The translations under genes were made by a program, and so were the position numbers. Shown piece by piece: positions 18,800 through 27,614 of a DNA stretch of 64,000 nucleotides. The notes below the pieces were generated by a model that saw only the letters and a list, made by a program, of their open reading frames with translations, was not told the origin of the DNA and made no database searches. Source of the DNA: Paraburkholderia graminis C4D1M (GTDB lineage: Bacteria > Pseudomonadota > Gammaproteobacteria > Burkholderiales > Burkholderiaceae); the NCBI RefSeq assembly GCF_000172415.1, contig NZ_ABLD01000019.1, forward strand, positions 62,001 to 126,000, read 5' to 3'. The stretch's first letter is position 1. Each line of letters starts with the position of its first letter.

Positions 18800-19312
18800 T
18801 TATTGTGCCGGCACTGGAATCACGGCGGCAATCTTCCAACCTGATGGCGTGCGAACCGCGAACTCGTTGATCAGGAAGACCGACGTCGCGGCGGCCTTGC
18901 CAGGCGCGCCGATGGTCACCCGGGTGGGTGCATAGATCTGCACTGTCTCGTCGTTGAGCGGGATCAGGCGAACCGCGGTCTCATCCGGTTCTACGCTCCA
19001 CGTTCCCGCGAAGGCTTTTTGGAAATGTGCAATGACGGCATCCTTACCCCAGAAACGATACGCGCGGGCCACAAAAGAGACCGGGTCCGGCTGCCCCGGA
19101 TAACCAGATGCGAACATTTCATTCAGCGCGGCGAGATCGTGGTCGGTTTCGGCTTTGGTTTGGCTTGAAAAGAGATCTCGAATCTCCTGCATGTCACGCG
19201 GGCTCACTGCACCTGCACCTGCGCCCGCGCGGGCCGGAGTCATGGCGAGAAGTAACGAGAAGCAAACAGCACTGGCGATGCTGCGGCGTGCGGTTGAAGG
19301 TCCACTGATCAT
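18800..19312 (-). CDS. Exported NTF2/SnoaL-like protein, paralogue 1
   Basis: A 170-residue paralogue of the gene downstream, again with a signal peptide (hydrophobic core ASAVCFSLLLAM, likely cut after ARA) and an NTF2-like domain with HDLAALNEMF, YRFWGKDAVIAHFQ and TPSGWKIAAVIPVPAQ. It is the first gene of the operon. An in-frame ATG at 19327 exists but lies inside the palindrome CATACGGGCATATG, which looks like an operator; 19312 is therefore preferred. A periplasmic ligand-binding or isomerase role is possible but not shown. Confidence 0.72.
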   Translation of the reverse strand: MISGPSTARRSIASAVCFSLLLAMTPARAGAGAGAVSPRDMQEIRDLFSSQTKAETDHDLAALNEMFASGYPGQPDPVSFVARAYRFWGKDAVIAHFQKAFAGTWSVEPDETAVRLIPLNDETVQIYAPTRVTIGAPGKAAATSVFLINEFAVRTPSGWKIAAVIPVPAQ

Positions 19313-19324
19313 TGTAACAAGCCT

Positions 19325-19338
19325 CATATGCCCGTATG
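19325..19338 (-). promoter_or_regulatory. Putative MarR operator before the NTF2-like operon
   Basis: CATATGCCCGTATG is a near palindrome (CATAY arms around a CCC/GGG core). A related sequence, TTATATGCCCATAATATG, lies in the promoter of the adjacent marR gene. The shared pattern suggests that this MarR protein controls both itself and the operon. Inference from sequence similarity only. Confidence 0.4.
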
Positions 19339-19410
19339 TTCATGTTTTTCGATGAGAGCACGGGATACTCTCACCACATGATGTCTGATAGTTCGCTACA
19401 GGCGAGGGCT

Positions 19411-19857
19411 CTAACTAGACAAGTCCAGTTCCGCGATACGTGCCATTAGCCGGCGCATTGCCAAGGCGTCGTCCCTGCCAAATTCCTGTTCGAAACAAGC
19501 TTGCGCCTTCTGCCATGACGGCTTGCTTTTTGCTTCCGTGCTCCTGCCAGCATGGGACAGTGCCACCTCCCGCTCACGTCTGTCTTCGCGACCGACACGT
19601 ATCGTGATCAAGCCGTCGCGCTCCAGTGGCCGTAGGTTATGCCCCATGGTAGCGCGATCCATCGATAACAAGTCGGCGAGGACGGCCATTGTCGTAGGCC
19701 CTCGGGACGCAAGCAGACTTAAGATCGTGTACTGCGTCGCGCGCAGACCGGTCTCAGCCATGCAGGCGTCGTAGAAGCGCGTTACACGCCGCGCAGCTTT
19801 GCGTAAAGCAGTGTTGTTACAAACGCCCGGATTAATTGCCGACGCAGGTTCCGCCAT
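19411..19857 (-). CDS. MarR-family transcriptional regulator
   Basis: A 148-residue winged-helix MarR protein, usually a dimeric repressor released by a phenolic or other small ligand. The recognition region is TMAVLADLLSMDRATMGHNLRPLERDGLI, followed by a wing with REDRRERE. The start at 19857 is chosen because a TTGACA-N17-TAATAT promoter lies at 19889-19917, which makes the ATGs further upstream untranslatable. It faces the NTF2-like/quinone-oxidoreductase operon and probably controls it. It belongs to the same broad subfamily as the regulators at 41398 and 57519, but is more diverged and lacks their MELLQC start. Confidence 0.85.
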   Translation of the reverse strand: MAEPASAINPGVCNNTALRKAARRVTRFYDACMAETGLRATQYTILSLLASRGPTTMAVLADLLSMDRATMGHNLRPLERDGLITIRVGREDRREREVALSHAGRSTEAKSKPSWQKAQACFEQEFGRDDALAMRRLMARIAELDLSS

Positions 19858-19888
19858 GGTTGGCTCGAAGTTAAACGTGAGAGCAGCC

Positions 19889-19917
19889 ATATTATGGGCA
19901 TATAAGACTATTGTCAA
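19889..19917 (-). promoter_or_regulatory. marR promoter with operator in the spacer
   Basis: Read on the minus strand: TTGACA (19912-19917), 17 bp, TAATAT (19889-19894). The spacer contains TTATATGCCCA. The arrangement matches the GTATATAC-type promoters at 20473, 38725, 53252 and 60242, all with TTGACA, 17 bp and an AT-rich -10. Confidence 0.5.
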
Positions 19918-20472
19918 ACTGTCGCTATTGCACCGGTGCGACATCTTGTTCACAACTGACGCAGGGATTCACATAATTGACCGCAGCCGTCGCTGGTAGG
20001 CTAGTTCCACTGACTCAACGCTATGTCGTCGAAGTCGACGATGGCGGACTTGCTCAGACCGAGGACCGACAACGACCTGGTAACTTAGGGTCTAGTGACC
20101 GGCTGTGGGGCGGCGCATATCACTGTGTGTTTCGCGGTCTGTAGGCAGGCGCCCCAAGCCGTTGATGCAAACTTTATGAATTCTCTTTTCCGCAGAACAG
20201 TCGCGGTCGCGATAAGCTCGGTGCTGCGTTTGGCAACGCGCGGCCTGATACTGAGAAGTTAGCAACCTTCCCCGGCGCGATGGAGGCTGGAATAACTATT
20301 GTGTCCAGGCACGAGACGACCACAGGTGTTTCCGGACTCGGTTCAGCCGCCAGGATCGGGGGTGAACGCGAATCTGCCACGCTATGACCGTGCGTTGGGT
20401 CATCTCGGAGAAGGTCCGATGTATCGCACTTCTTTTAAGAAGGCGAGGTCGTTTGTGAAAAGGAAGATGCGG

Positions 20473-20501
20473 TTGACACAACGTGTATATGCGCCCAATA
20501 T
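20473..20501 (+). promoter_or_regulatory. TTGACA promoter with GTGTATATGCGC operator
   Basis: TTGACA (20473-20478), 17 bp and CAATAT (20496-20501). The spacer holds ACGTGTATATGCGC, a relative of the CGYGTATATACRCG palindrome seen at five other loci. It points toward the unrecognised gene at 20764. The rest of the roughly 900-bp stretch from 19858 to 20763 shows nothing recognisable. Confidence 0.5.
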
Positions 20502-20763
20502 CTAGCAGGTGAACTTCGGCTCGACCCGGCGTTGTGTGGCGCCAGTCGCTACTGTCGAACCAACGCAGTATGGCGGCGCTTTAAGCGGCAGCTCACACTG
20601 AGACAGGGGTGGCGCGACCACTGCGAGCCGTAACCAAGACGGCATGCGCGCGCCCCGCCGCACAGCACGATCGACCTATTCACTCGTAGCTAGGGTGGTA
20701 CCTGTGGCCCCGACACGCTACGATCATCCTGTTTGCACCGAACCGCGATTGGAATCGAAAAAT

Positions 20764-22038
20764 ATGGTGAGCCAGAGCCTTAGTGCTGTGCTCGAGGAGG
20801 CACAGCATGTCATGACTGAGCGGGTGGCGATTGCTTCAGGCTTGGAAGAAAATCCCCGGTTGTGGGGCCTGCTTATTGGCGACGCCGACTTCACGCACCG
20901 AGCCGGTGATCGAGGGTTGGTCTTCTCGCGAAACGGGCCGGGACTGATTGCCGGCCGGCACGGAGTGAACAGCGTCCCGCTTATCGATGCCGCCACGGGC
21001 TGTTTGTCGGTCACCATCCTTGAGGACTGTCCTCGAAAGGTCAGACAGGGACTCGCTGAGTTCTTAGCGGAGCAGGGCTATCTATCGGCTCCCAAGAACC
21101 TGATGGTTCGCGCTCTGGGCTCGCCGCAGACGTTTACCCGGAGGGACTTCTCGGATCTGTTCCGGTGGAGGCATTTGCTTGCTGCCAGTGCCTACAAATG
21201 GATTGCCGCCATGGCGGCTGCTGTCGACGAAACCCGTAATTCCATTCAACGACAGGTTAAGTTGAGGTCAGCGCGCCATACGACAGCCCTTAACGACTAC
21301 CACAATGTCGTATCGTCGTTGAGACTGCTGATGTCACTCTCGAGCACGGCGACGGGTGCGCCCTGGCTTCGCGAACTGGCGACGCTCCCACGGCTCAAGA
21401 CGTGGACGCCGTCACTGTTTCTGTCCCGGGAGCGGATGCTGGTGCCGGCGATCCAGAGTGCTTTAGCCGCGACGTGGATGGGGCTGGCAGCCGTGGATGT
21501 GTACTTCGCACGGCTGGAGAATTCGACCGACCGTCTGACTACCTTCGATGCCGTTTTGGGCCTCGCCAGCTTTGCGATAAGCTACTCCGAAGTATCCTCC
21601 AGCATCCTGCCCCGAGTTAAAGCGGCGTTAACCGAACTCGAACTCAGTGTCGATAAGGACTTTGTCCGCGCGCTCATGCGCTCGTTTGACCTCGCTGTTA
21701 ATGACCCTTTAGGCAGCACAAGTTTGCTGTGTTCCTGGATCGCGAGCGGCACGCTGACGGAGCCAGTGTTGAGCCAAGGCGTGAAGAATGAAATGGCATC
21801 GCGTTTCGCCACCGTCGCTTTGCGGGAGTACGCCGACGCGGCCACGACCATTAGTGGATACTTTCTCGCTATTCTCGCACTCCGGCTATTCATGGCAGAT
21901 CGGCCTCACGATTTCTATCCCGAAGGACAACAACGGTCGCACGGAACCAACTTCGCTGCGGCAAAAACCGCACTGCTACGTTCAAATAACGTCGACATCC
22001 GAATTGAGACCGCAGCGACTCCGGGCACATATCATTGA
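20764..22038 (+). CDS. Hypothetical protein of unknown family
   Basis: No family was recognised. From the ATG at 20764 the product has 424 residues; the frame is open 40 codons further up (ATG at 20644), but that extension is arginine/threonine-rich and unconvincing. The protein appears mostly alpha-helical, without a signal peptide. Weakly hydrophobic helices occur around MLVPAIQSALAATWMGLAAV and TTISGYFLAILALRLF. Codon use looks like that of real genes and the reading frame is long and unbroken. No close neighbour shares its strand. It lies about 260 bp after a promoter that carries the shared GTATAT-type operator, so it may belong to that regulon. Start and function are uncertain. Confidence 0.6.
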   Translation: MVSQSLSAVLEEAQHVMTERVAIASGLEENPRLWGLLIGDADFTHRAGDRGLVFSRNGPGLIAGRHGVNSVPLIDAATGCLSVTILEDCPRKVRQGLAEFLAEQGYLSAPKNLMVRALGSPQTFTRRDFSDLFRWRHLLAASAYKWIAAMAAAVDETRNSIQRQVKLRSARHTTALNDYHNVVSSLRLLMSLSSTATGAPWLRELATLPRLKTWTPSLFLSRERMLVPAIQSALAATWMGLAAVDVYFARLENSTDRLTTFDAVLGLASFAISYSEVSSSILPRVKAALTELELSVDKDFVRALMRSFDLAVNDPLGSTSLLCSWIASGTLTEPVLSQGVKNEMASRFATVALREYADAATTISGYFLAILALRLFMADRPHDFYPEGQQRSHGTNFAAAKTALLRSNNVDIRIETAATPGTYH

Positions 22039-22532
22039 TGGGTCGGGGCATCACGCGTCACAGTCTGTGCGGGCGGGAAACGAATTGCCGCCGCGAGCAC
22101 TTAAAAGGACAAGTCCACAAGGTGGCGCTCGAGCCGATGCCTGGCTGCTGGTCCCAAAGTCCTGCTTGAAGCAATCCGGTTGCAAGTCTGCTCCAGCATG
22201 TGGCGACGGCGCATCAGTCTGAAATCCGCTGAAGGTTGCCCACATCATCTTCTGAAATCCAGCAGCTTCGAAAACCTATCGTCCTAACGGCGAGGGGCAA
22301 TCTTTTCATTCTTCCTGCAAGCACTGGTGCTGGCCGACCGGGTTTTCTGTCGCGTGAATCCAATTCTGAGCTTGCTTTGTTCCCGACCCGGCTGCTGACA
22401 AATGTTTCCAATGGATATCGTCATCGCACATCACCAGGTAAACCTTTTGATGCAGCCCTGACAGTCCATATCCGCAAGTTGATGTTGTCGACGACTTGCC
22501 GCGCTTAGCGACAGTCGGCGAAAAAGCGATTG
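22039..22532. other. Intergenic stretch without a recognisable gene
   Basis: No gene, RNA or repeat was recognised. Short open frames exist on both strands, but none has a credible start signal or a familiar motif. Confidence 0.4.
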
Positions 22533-22567
22533 CATTACGAGCGTAATGCTATATTATGATCGTAATG
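22533..22567. promoter_or_regulatory. Two tandem TetR-type operators over the amidase promoter
   Basis: GCATTACG and CGTAATGC form a perfect 8-bp palindrome around AG (22533-22550). A second copy, ATTATGATCGTAAT, lies at 22554-22567; centres are 19 bp apart, about two helical turns. The consensus is ATTAYGANCGTAAT. A possible TTGCAT (22531-22536), 16 bp, TATTAT (22553-22558) promoter is covered by them. The TetR gene at 24680, last in the same operon, is the natural candidate binder. Confidence 0.6.
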
Positions 22568-22633
22568 ACTAAGGTGGTGACGAACTTCTTGTTGAGGTCG
22601 TACCACTGCGTCACCTTATTTATGTGAGGACAT

Positions 22634-24100
22634 ATGAACGATAAGATCGCCGCTTCAACTGAAACTTCCGGATCACACGTGCTGGAGTTGGCCTCACTCG
22701 GGCTCGCTGCAGCTGCGGATGCGATACGCAGTGGTGATATGACCTCAGAGTCGTACGCCAGCGCGTTGCTATACCAGGCTCGAGCGCATGCTGACCTGAA
22801 TGCTTTCATCGCCATTGACGAAGACGCCTTGCTCCAGGCTGCGAAAGACGCGGACAAGGCGCGTGCCGCAGGAGTGGAGGCTCCCCTACTGGGCGTCCCC
22901 GTTGGGATCAAGGACAGCTATCTGACGGCGGGGCTTGCCACAAGCATCGGCCTTGAACGCCTGGCGCATTTCGTCCCCACTGAGGATGCCGATGCAGTCC
23001 GCGCCGTTAAGGATGCAGGAGCTCTCGTCTTCGGCAAGAACAACCTGGTAGAGATGTCCTATGGGCTGACCGGGCATAACGAGCGCTTCGGCCAAGTCAA
23101 GAACCCGCGTGCCTTGGAGCGTGTTACGGGTGGGTCGTCAAGCGGTTCGGCAGCCTCCGTGGCCGCCGGGATAGTGCCCGCCTCCTTGGGAGGCGATACA
23201 GTCGGATCCATTCGTGTGCCAGCATCGCTGTGCGGCGTCGTCGGGTTTAAGCCGACTACGGGACGCTGGCCTCGTAACGGCGTCGCACCGATTTCCCACA
23301 CTCTCGATACCACGGGTGTATTCGCACGTAGCGTTGAGGATTGCATACTGTTGGACCAAGTCGTGACCGGCGATCAGACTGCCGAGTCCGTCGAGCGGAA
23401 CTCCAACCTCGTCGGAGCTCGGCTGGCGTTCGCGCCCCGACAGTTTTTGGAGTTGGTGGACCCGGAAGTCGGGGAGCGATTCCGCGAGGTGGTACGCCAG
23501 TTGAAGGACGCCGGCGCGGAGGTGTTCGAGATCGATCTCGGGGAAGATTTCAACTCACTCATCCAGACAGCTACGTGGGGAATTTTCGCCCACGAGACGC
23601 AAGGCGCCATTTCGGACTTCCTGCGTTTGCATGGTATCCCGACCACTTTCGCCGAGATCTACGAGGGCCTGAAGCCGCAGCTTCGCCAAGCGTGGGAGTA
23701 CATGGTGTTGCCCAGCGGTCCCGGTGCTACATCCGTGCAGGACTACAAGGTTGCACTCAGTGTGAGTCGTCCCGAAATCCAGCGCAGGCTGAAACAGGCG
23801 TTCGTAAGTAAGGGGGCCATTGCCATTCTACAGCCGACCACACCCTGCACGGCGCCTTTGATCGGAGAGCAAGAGGGGCTTCGCATCGCCGGCCAGGAAG
23901 TGAGCACGCTCGCTTTGGCGAACCACACTTTGTTGGCTAGCAGCGTTGGTCTTCCAGGTATCAGCCTACCGGCGGGCCTCTCTCGCGCCGGTCTTCCGAT
24001 TGGTCTTGAGCTCGACGCGCCGTTAGGCAGCGACCGGGCGCTTTTGAGCCTTAGTCGCCATATCGAGCGCATCTTGGGCACTATGCCGCCGACGCTTTGA
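22634..24100 (+). CDS. Amidase-signature family amidase (cytoplasmic)
   Basis: A 488-residue amidase-signature enzyme that hydrolyses a carboxamide to acid and ammonia using a Ser-cisSer-Lys triad. The triad can be placed at Lys93 (VGIKDSY), Ser168 (TGGSSSGSAAS) and Ser192 (GGDTVGSIRVPA), with the family spacing of 75 and 24 residues. It has no signal peptide. GAGGACAT precedes the ATG. It is first in an operon with a DUF302 gene and a TetR gene, behind two operators. It is clearly related to the Tat-exported amidase at 28280 (shared FGKNNLVEMSYGLTG and GVVGFKPT) and more distantly to that at 35818. The natural amide is unknown. Confidence 0.9.
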   Translation: MNDKIAASTETSGSHVLELASLGLAAAADAIRSGDMTSESYASALLYQARAHADLNAFIAIDEDALLQAAKDADKARAAGVEAPLLGVPVGIKDSYLTAGLATSIGLERLAHFVPTEDADAVRAVKDAGALVFGKNNLVEMSYGLTGHNERFGQVKNPRALERVTGGSSSGSAASVAAGIVPASLGGDTVGSIRVPASLCGVVGFKPTTGRWPRNGVAPISHTLDTTGVFARSVEDCILLDQVVTGDQTAESVERNSNLVGARLAFAPRQFLELVDPEVGERFREVVRQLKDAGAEVFEIDLGEDFNSLIQTATWGIFAHETQGAISDFLRLHGIPTTFAEIYEGLKPQLRQAWEYMVLPSGPGATSVQDYKVALSVSRPEIQRRLKQAFVSKGAIAILQPTTPCTAPLIGEQEGLRIAGQEVSTLALANHTLLASSVGLPGISLPAGLSRAGLPIGLELDAPLGSDRALLSLSRHIERILGTMPPTL

Positions 24101-24161
24101 TGCCGCCGCCCCTTTCCGAACAAAGGGGCTACCCTCACACCAGTGAACCGAGGATCAACAG

Positions 24162-24653
24162 ATGGGCAATGCAAAGTGTTCCACCCATACAATTTCAATC
24201 GAGCATGTCACCATCAGATCGACGAATGCCTTCGATGACGTGCGAGGCAAGCTCGAGAGCTTGGCGCCCCAAATCGATGACGGCATCTTTACTCTCCTGA
24301 GGTACGGTGAAAGCACGCGCGCACTGCAAGAACTGCTAGCATCTCCTCCGCTAACAATTTTCGGGCAGCGTGACCACGGAGCATTGCTGGCTATTGCTGG
24401 TCTGCGCCACCGGTCGATACAGTACGATATTGGCAATCCGCTTACCGCATCGAAGATGACTCGTCATCAATTATCTGCTGGGCTGTATGCGCCCATTCGC
24501 GTGTTGCTACACGACAGCGGTGATCGCGGTGCTACGTTTGAATACGATCGTCCGGCCTCGGTTTTCGGCCAGTTCGGCAGCGAAGAAGTCAATATCGTGG
24601 CTCGTCAGCTCGATCGCGACCTCCAAACCTTGTTGGAGGCGGCTGCAAGCTGA
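24162..24653 (+). CDS. DUF302 domain protein
   Basis: A 163-residue cytoplasmic protein with a DUF302 domain: the core YDIGNPLTASKMTRHQLSAG, LYAPIRVLLHD, FEYDRPASVFGQFG is typical. DUF302 proteins are small ligand-binding-like folds with no settled function. GAGGATCAAC precedes the ATG. It lies 61 bp after the amidase and 26 bp before the TetR gene, so the three are an operon. An exported DUF302 protein is found at 51587. Confidence 0.8.
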   Translation: MGNAKCSTHTISIEHVTIRSTNAFDDVRGKLESLAPQIDDGIFTLLRYGESTRALQELLASPPLTIFGQRDHGALLAIAGLRHRSIQYDIGNPLTASKMTRHQLSAGLYAPIRVLLHDSGDRGATFEYDRPASVFGQFGSEEVNIVARQLDRDLQTLLEAAAS

Positions 24654-24679
24654 CGGCTGCGCGCACCAAGGAAGAGAAG

Positions 24680-25261
24680 ATGCGTTTTGAAAAAGGTCAC
24701 AAAGCCGCGACTCGACGGCATATTCTCGAGGCTGCCTCGAAATGCTTTCGTAGCGAAGGGGTTTCCGGCGCCGGCATCAGCGGGATCATGGGAGCGGCAG
24801 GCCTGACCAACGGCGCTTTCTATGCGCACTTTGACTCTAAGGACGCGCTTGTCCGAGAGGCGGTAAGTAGTGCCCTCGCGGAACGGCAGCAGAGCCTCGA
24901 AGAGAATGTTGAAATGGGCGCTGGCCTCGAGGAAGTAATCCGAAGCTATCTCAATCAGGCTCATCGGGCAGACCCTTCATGCGGATGCCCGTCGGCGGCT
25001 TTGCTCCCTGAAATCGCACGGCAGTCTGAGCCAACCCGGACGGCTTATGAGCACGGGCTCAATTCCTTCGTGTCAACATTGGCTGCATTGCTTCCCGAGA
25101 CTGATTCCAGTCGTGCCGATCGTCGGGCGACAGCCATCTTTGGTCTAATGGTTGGAACCCTTCAATTGGCACGGGCGGTTCCGAGCATCGCAAGGGCCGA
25201 GCAAATCCTGGAAGCGGGGGTCGAAGCAGCGCTCCTTCTTGCTGGAGAACCGTGCGACTGA
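24680..25261 (+). CDS. TetR-family regulator of the amidase operon
   Basis: A 193-residue TetR/AcrR repressor. The N-terminal helix-turn-helix is TRRHILEAASKCFRSEGVSG through GLTNGAFYAHFDSKDALVREA. The ligand-binding half has the SCGCPSAALLPEIARQ motif common to the LmrA/YxaF- or AcuR-like branch, where cysteines may respond to electrophiles. AAGGAAGAG precedes the ATG. Being last in the amidase operon behind two ATTAYGANCGTAAT palindromes, it probably represses its own transcription. Confidence 0.88.
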   Translation: MRFEKGHKAATRRHILEAASKCFRSEGVSGAGISGIMGAAGLTNGAFYAHFDSKDALVREAVSSALAERQQSLEENVEMGAGLEEVIRSYLNQAHRADPSCGCPSAALLPEIARQSEPTRTAYEHGLNSFVSTLAALLPETDSSRADRRATAIFGLMVGTLQLARAVPSIARAEQILEAGVEAALLLAGEPCD

Positions 25262-25951
25262 GGGCCTTGAGATGCATGCCGATGCTCCGGACCGATCCAC
25301 TTCAAAGTTTCGGTGCTTAAGGACGTACTCGCAGTCGCCGGCTGGGAGCGTGCAGCTCGATCCAGTTTCTGCTCCTCCGCGCAATGAACAGCGCAGGCGC
25401 CTAGCGCGGAGGTTCCTGTCCACTCGTTCAAGGTTTCCTCGGAGCAATGCAGGTGGTCATGCGCGATGTTGGCGGCGTACTTCGCTGCGTGCAATTCTTC
25501 GCCTCCTATCTAATGCATGGCAGTCCTTTCTGGAAGGAGATCCTTCCAACTGGCTACGCGCTTCCCGATATTCGGTCCACGCCAAGTTTCGACCGACGGA
25601 AAGCGTGAGCCGCAGACTAGGTGCGCGTACATCCCGTTGTCTCCAGGGATAACTCTGACCGCAGTGATTGCGCCGTGGCAAACCAACTTCCACAGCATCG
25701 CCCATGCGCAAAGCGGACAACTTGTCATCGCTGATCCTCGATGCTGTCGCTTCGCGTCTTCCGGCTAGCTACAGCGCAGACAAACTTGCAAGGAGTCCGA
25801 CGGTTCGAAGGACTGACGGCAGCGCGACAGGCCGCCTTCCAAAGTCGCTAACCGACGATCCGCTAGCCTAATTTTTATGAGCTATCACAAGTCCTTGCTC
25901 TCCATGGCGCGGCGAGCCGACGATAAGTCGCGACACGTGTCGAAGATCGAC
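25262..25951. other. Intergenic stretch without a recognisable gene
   Basis: No gene was recognised. A minus-strand frame around 25510-25728 reads CPLCAWAMLWKLVCHG and is open for 72 codons, but it has no convincing start signal or family. It is left unannotated. Confidence 0.35.
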
Positions 25952-25988
25952 TTGTGATCGGGATAATGCGCGTATATACTCGTATCAC
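25952..25988 (+). promoter_or_regulatory. Promoter of the Old Yellow Enzyme gene with GTATATAC operator
   Basis: TTGTGA (25952-25957), 17 bp and TATACT (25975-25980). The operator TGCGCGTATATACTCGTATC (25967-25986) covers the -10, so binding would block RNA polymerase. The same layout, with TATACT inside the operator, is used at 53264 for the DUF485/symporter operon. Confidence 0.6.
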
Positions 25989-26054
25989 GCTTTCGGTATA
26001 TGTGTGAAAGTTCTCAGCACGTCGCATTCGGTCAAGAATCAACGGAGTCCTAAG

Positions 26055-27176
26055 ATGCCAGAACAGCTCTTTTCTCCTCTCAGGGTCGGCAACATTCAGC
26101 TCGAGCATAGGGTCGTCATGGCACCGCTGACGCGAATGCGTGCGAAGGACCCGGGACGCACCCCGCATCAACTGAACGCCGAGTACTATGGACAGCGGGC
26201 ATCGGCTGGAGGATTGATAGTTTCGGAGGGATCGCCTGTTTCAGAGACTGCGCACGGACTGCCGGCGACACCTGGAATTTACACTTCTGAGCAAGTCGCT
26301 GGGTGGCAAAAAGTGACGGATGCCGTACACCAGAAAGGCGGCCGTATCTTTTTACAACTGTGGCACGTCGGACGAATTTCGCATCGCTCGCATCAGCCAC
26401 GTGACGCTCGTCCAGTCGCGCCCTCTGGGATCGCAGCGAGCGGCTATGGAATGTCGGCTGACTTCCAATGTGTGGCATACGAGGAGCCTCGTGCTCTATC
26501 GACGAAAGAAGTCGCTGCTGTAGTTCAGGACTTCGTCAACGCTGCCCGAAACGCAATGGCAGCTGGCTTTGATGGGATTGAAATCCATGCGGCGAATGGT
26601 TATCTCATTGAACAATTCCTTCATGACAGGACTAACCAACGCACAGATGCATATGGCGGGTCAGTAGAAAATAGGTGCCGCTTTGCGATTGAGGTAGCCG
26701 AAGCAGTGACCGAGGTGTGGGGTGAAGATAGAGTCGGTATTCGACTGTCCCCGTTCGGAACCGCGAACGATAGTGGCGGAACTGATCCGGTCTCTTTATA
26801 TACGTATCTCATTCGACGGCTCGCAAGCCTCAATTTGGCATATTTGCATCTGGTCGAGCCGAGAGCAAGCGGGGCGGGTCAGGCGGAGGTCGATCACAAG
26901 GACGTTCCTTCGGCGTCTCAGCTTTTCCGCCCCGTTTGGCCTCGGGTGCTTATCGCCGCTGGCAACTATACGCGTGATGGGGCGTTGGCTGCGATCGAGA
27001 GCGGCCATGCCGACGCGATAGCGTTCGGTCGGTTATTTATTGCGAATCCAGATCTGCCATTGCGACTCAAATGCGATGCACGCCTGAATCGCTATAACAG
27101 GGCCACTTTCTATGGCGGTCACGCTGGAGGCTATACGGATTACCCCTTTCTGTCTCAGGGCGAAGGCGTGGTCTGA
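26055..27176 (+). CDS. Old Yellow Enzyme family alkene reductase (NemA-like)
   Basis: A 373-residue FMN-dependent ene-reductase TIM barrel that reduces activated carbon-carbon double bonds, nitro groups or maleimides with NAD(P)H. Seen are SPLRVGNIQLEHRVVMAPLT, the substrate-anchoring IEIHAANGYLIEQFL (His and Asn), DAYGGSVENRCRF and AFGRLFIANPDL. The start at 26055 has GGAG upstream and gives the normal N-terminus. It is monocistronic with its own operator-bearing promoter, and would reduce an alpha,beta-unsaturated intermediate or detoxify electrophiles in the regulon. Confidence 0.92.
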   Translation: MPEQLFSPLRVGNIQLEHRVVMAPLTRMRAKDPGRTPHQLNAEYYGQRASAGGLIVSEGSPVSETAHGLPATPGIYTSEQVAGWQKVTDAVHQKGGRIFLQLWHVGRISHRSHQPRDARPVAPSGIAASGYGMSADFQCVAYEEPRALSTKEVAAVVQDFVNAARNAMAAGFDGIEIHAANGYLIEQFLHDRTNQRTDAYGGSVENRCRFAIEVAEAVTEVWGEDRVGIRLSPFGTANDSGGTDPVSLYTYLIRRLASLNLAYLHLVEPRASGAGQAEVDHKDVPSASQLFRPVWPRVLIAAGNYTRDGALAAIESGHADAIAFGRLFIANPDLPLRLKCDARLNRYNRATFYGGHAGGYTDYPFLSQGEGVV

Positions 27177-27602
27177 TCGTCCGGTAGAAACAAAGGCGCT
27201 GTCTGACTACGCACCGAATAGCGATGGAATATGCGTTCTTTGCCTGGCCTGACTTTGCGTTTGCCCTATTCATCTTTATTTCGATGTCCCTGTCGGTCGA
27301 CCGCGGCGACGGCGAATCCCTCTGTCGATGACGGAGATCGTGCAGATTTAGCAGGTTGAACCGCCATGAGATTGCAAAGAGGCGATGCCTCAGGCGATGT
27401 GCTGAACTGGAAGCATCGCCAGATGCCTTTGAAGGTCGGAAGAGAGAAGAGTCATGTCTGCCTGCAGCAGTGCTGTGTTCAGCCAGCGGCAGGATCGCAA
27501 GACGATTAACTGCTGCAATGAGATTCAGCGAATTTGCGTTCCGCGCGTTCCATATCGCCTACGAACAGCGATAGCTGATATCTCGCTCCCAGACCGTATG
27601 TT
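27177..27602. other. Intergenic stretch without a recognisable gene
   Basis: About 430 bp in which I see no gene, operator of the types listed here, or repeat. Short open frames lack start signals and familiar motifs. Confidence 0.4.
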
Positions 27603-27614
27603 AAGGAGGCTGTC

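Noticed and set aside
25510..25728. A 72-codon minus-strand frame with several cysteines
   Set aside because: No start signal, no relatives recalled and similar-length frames on the other strand; cannot be supported.
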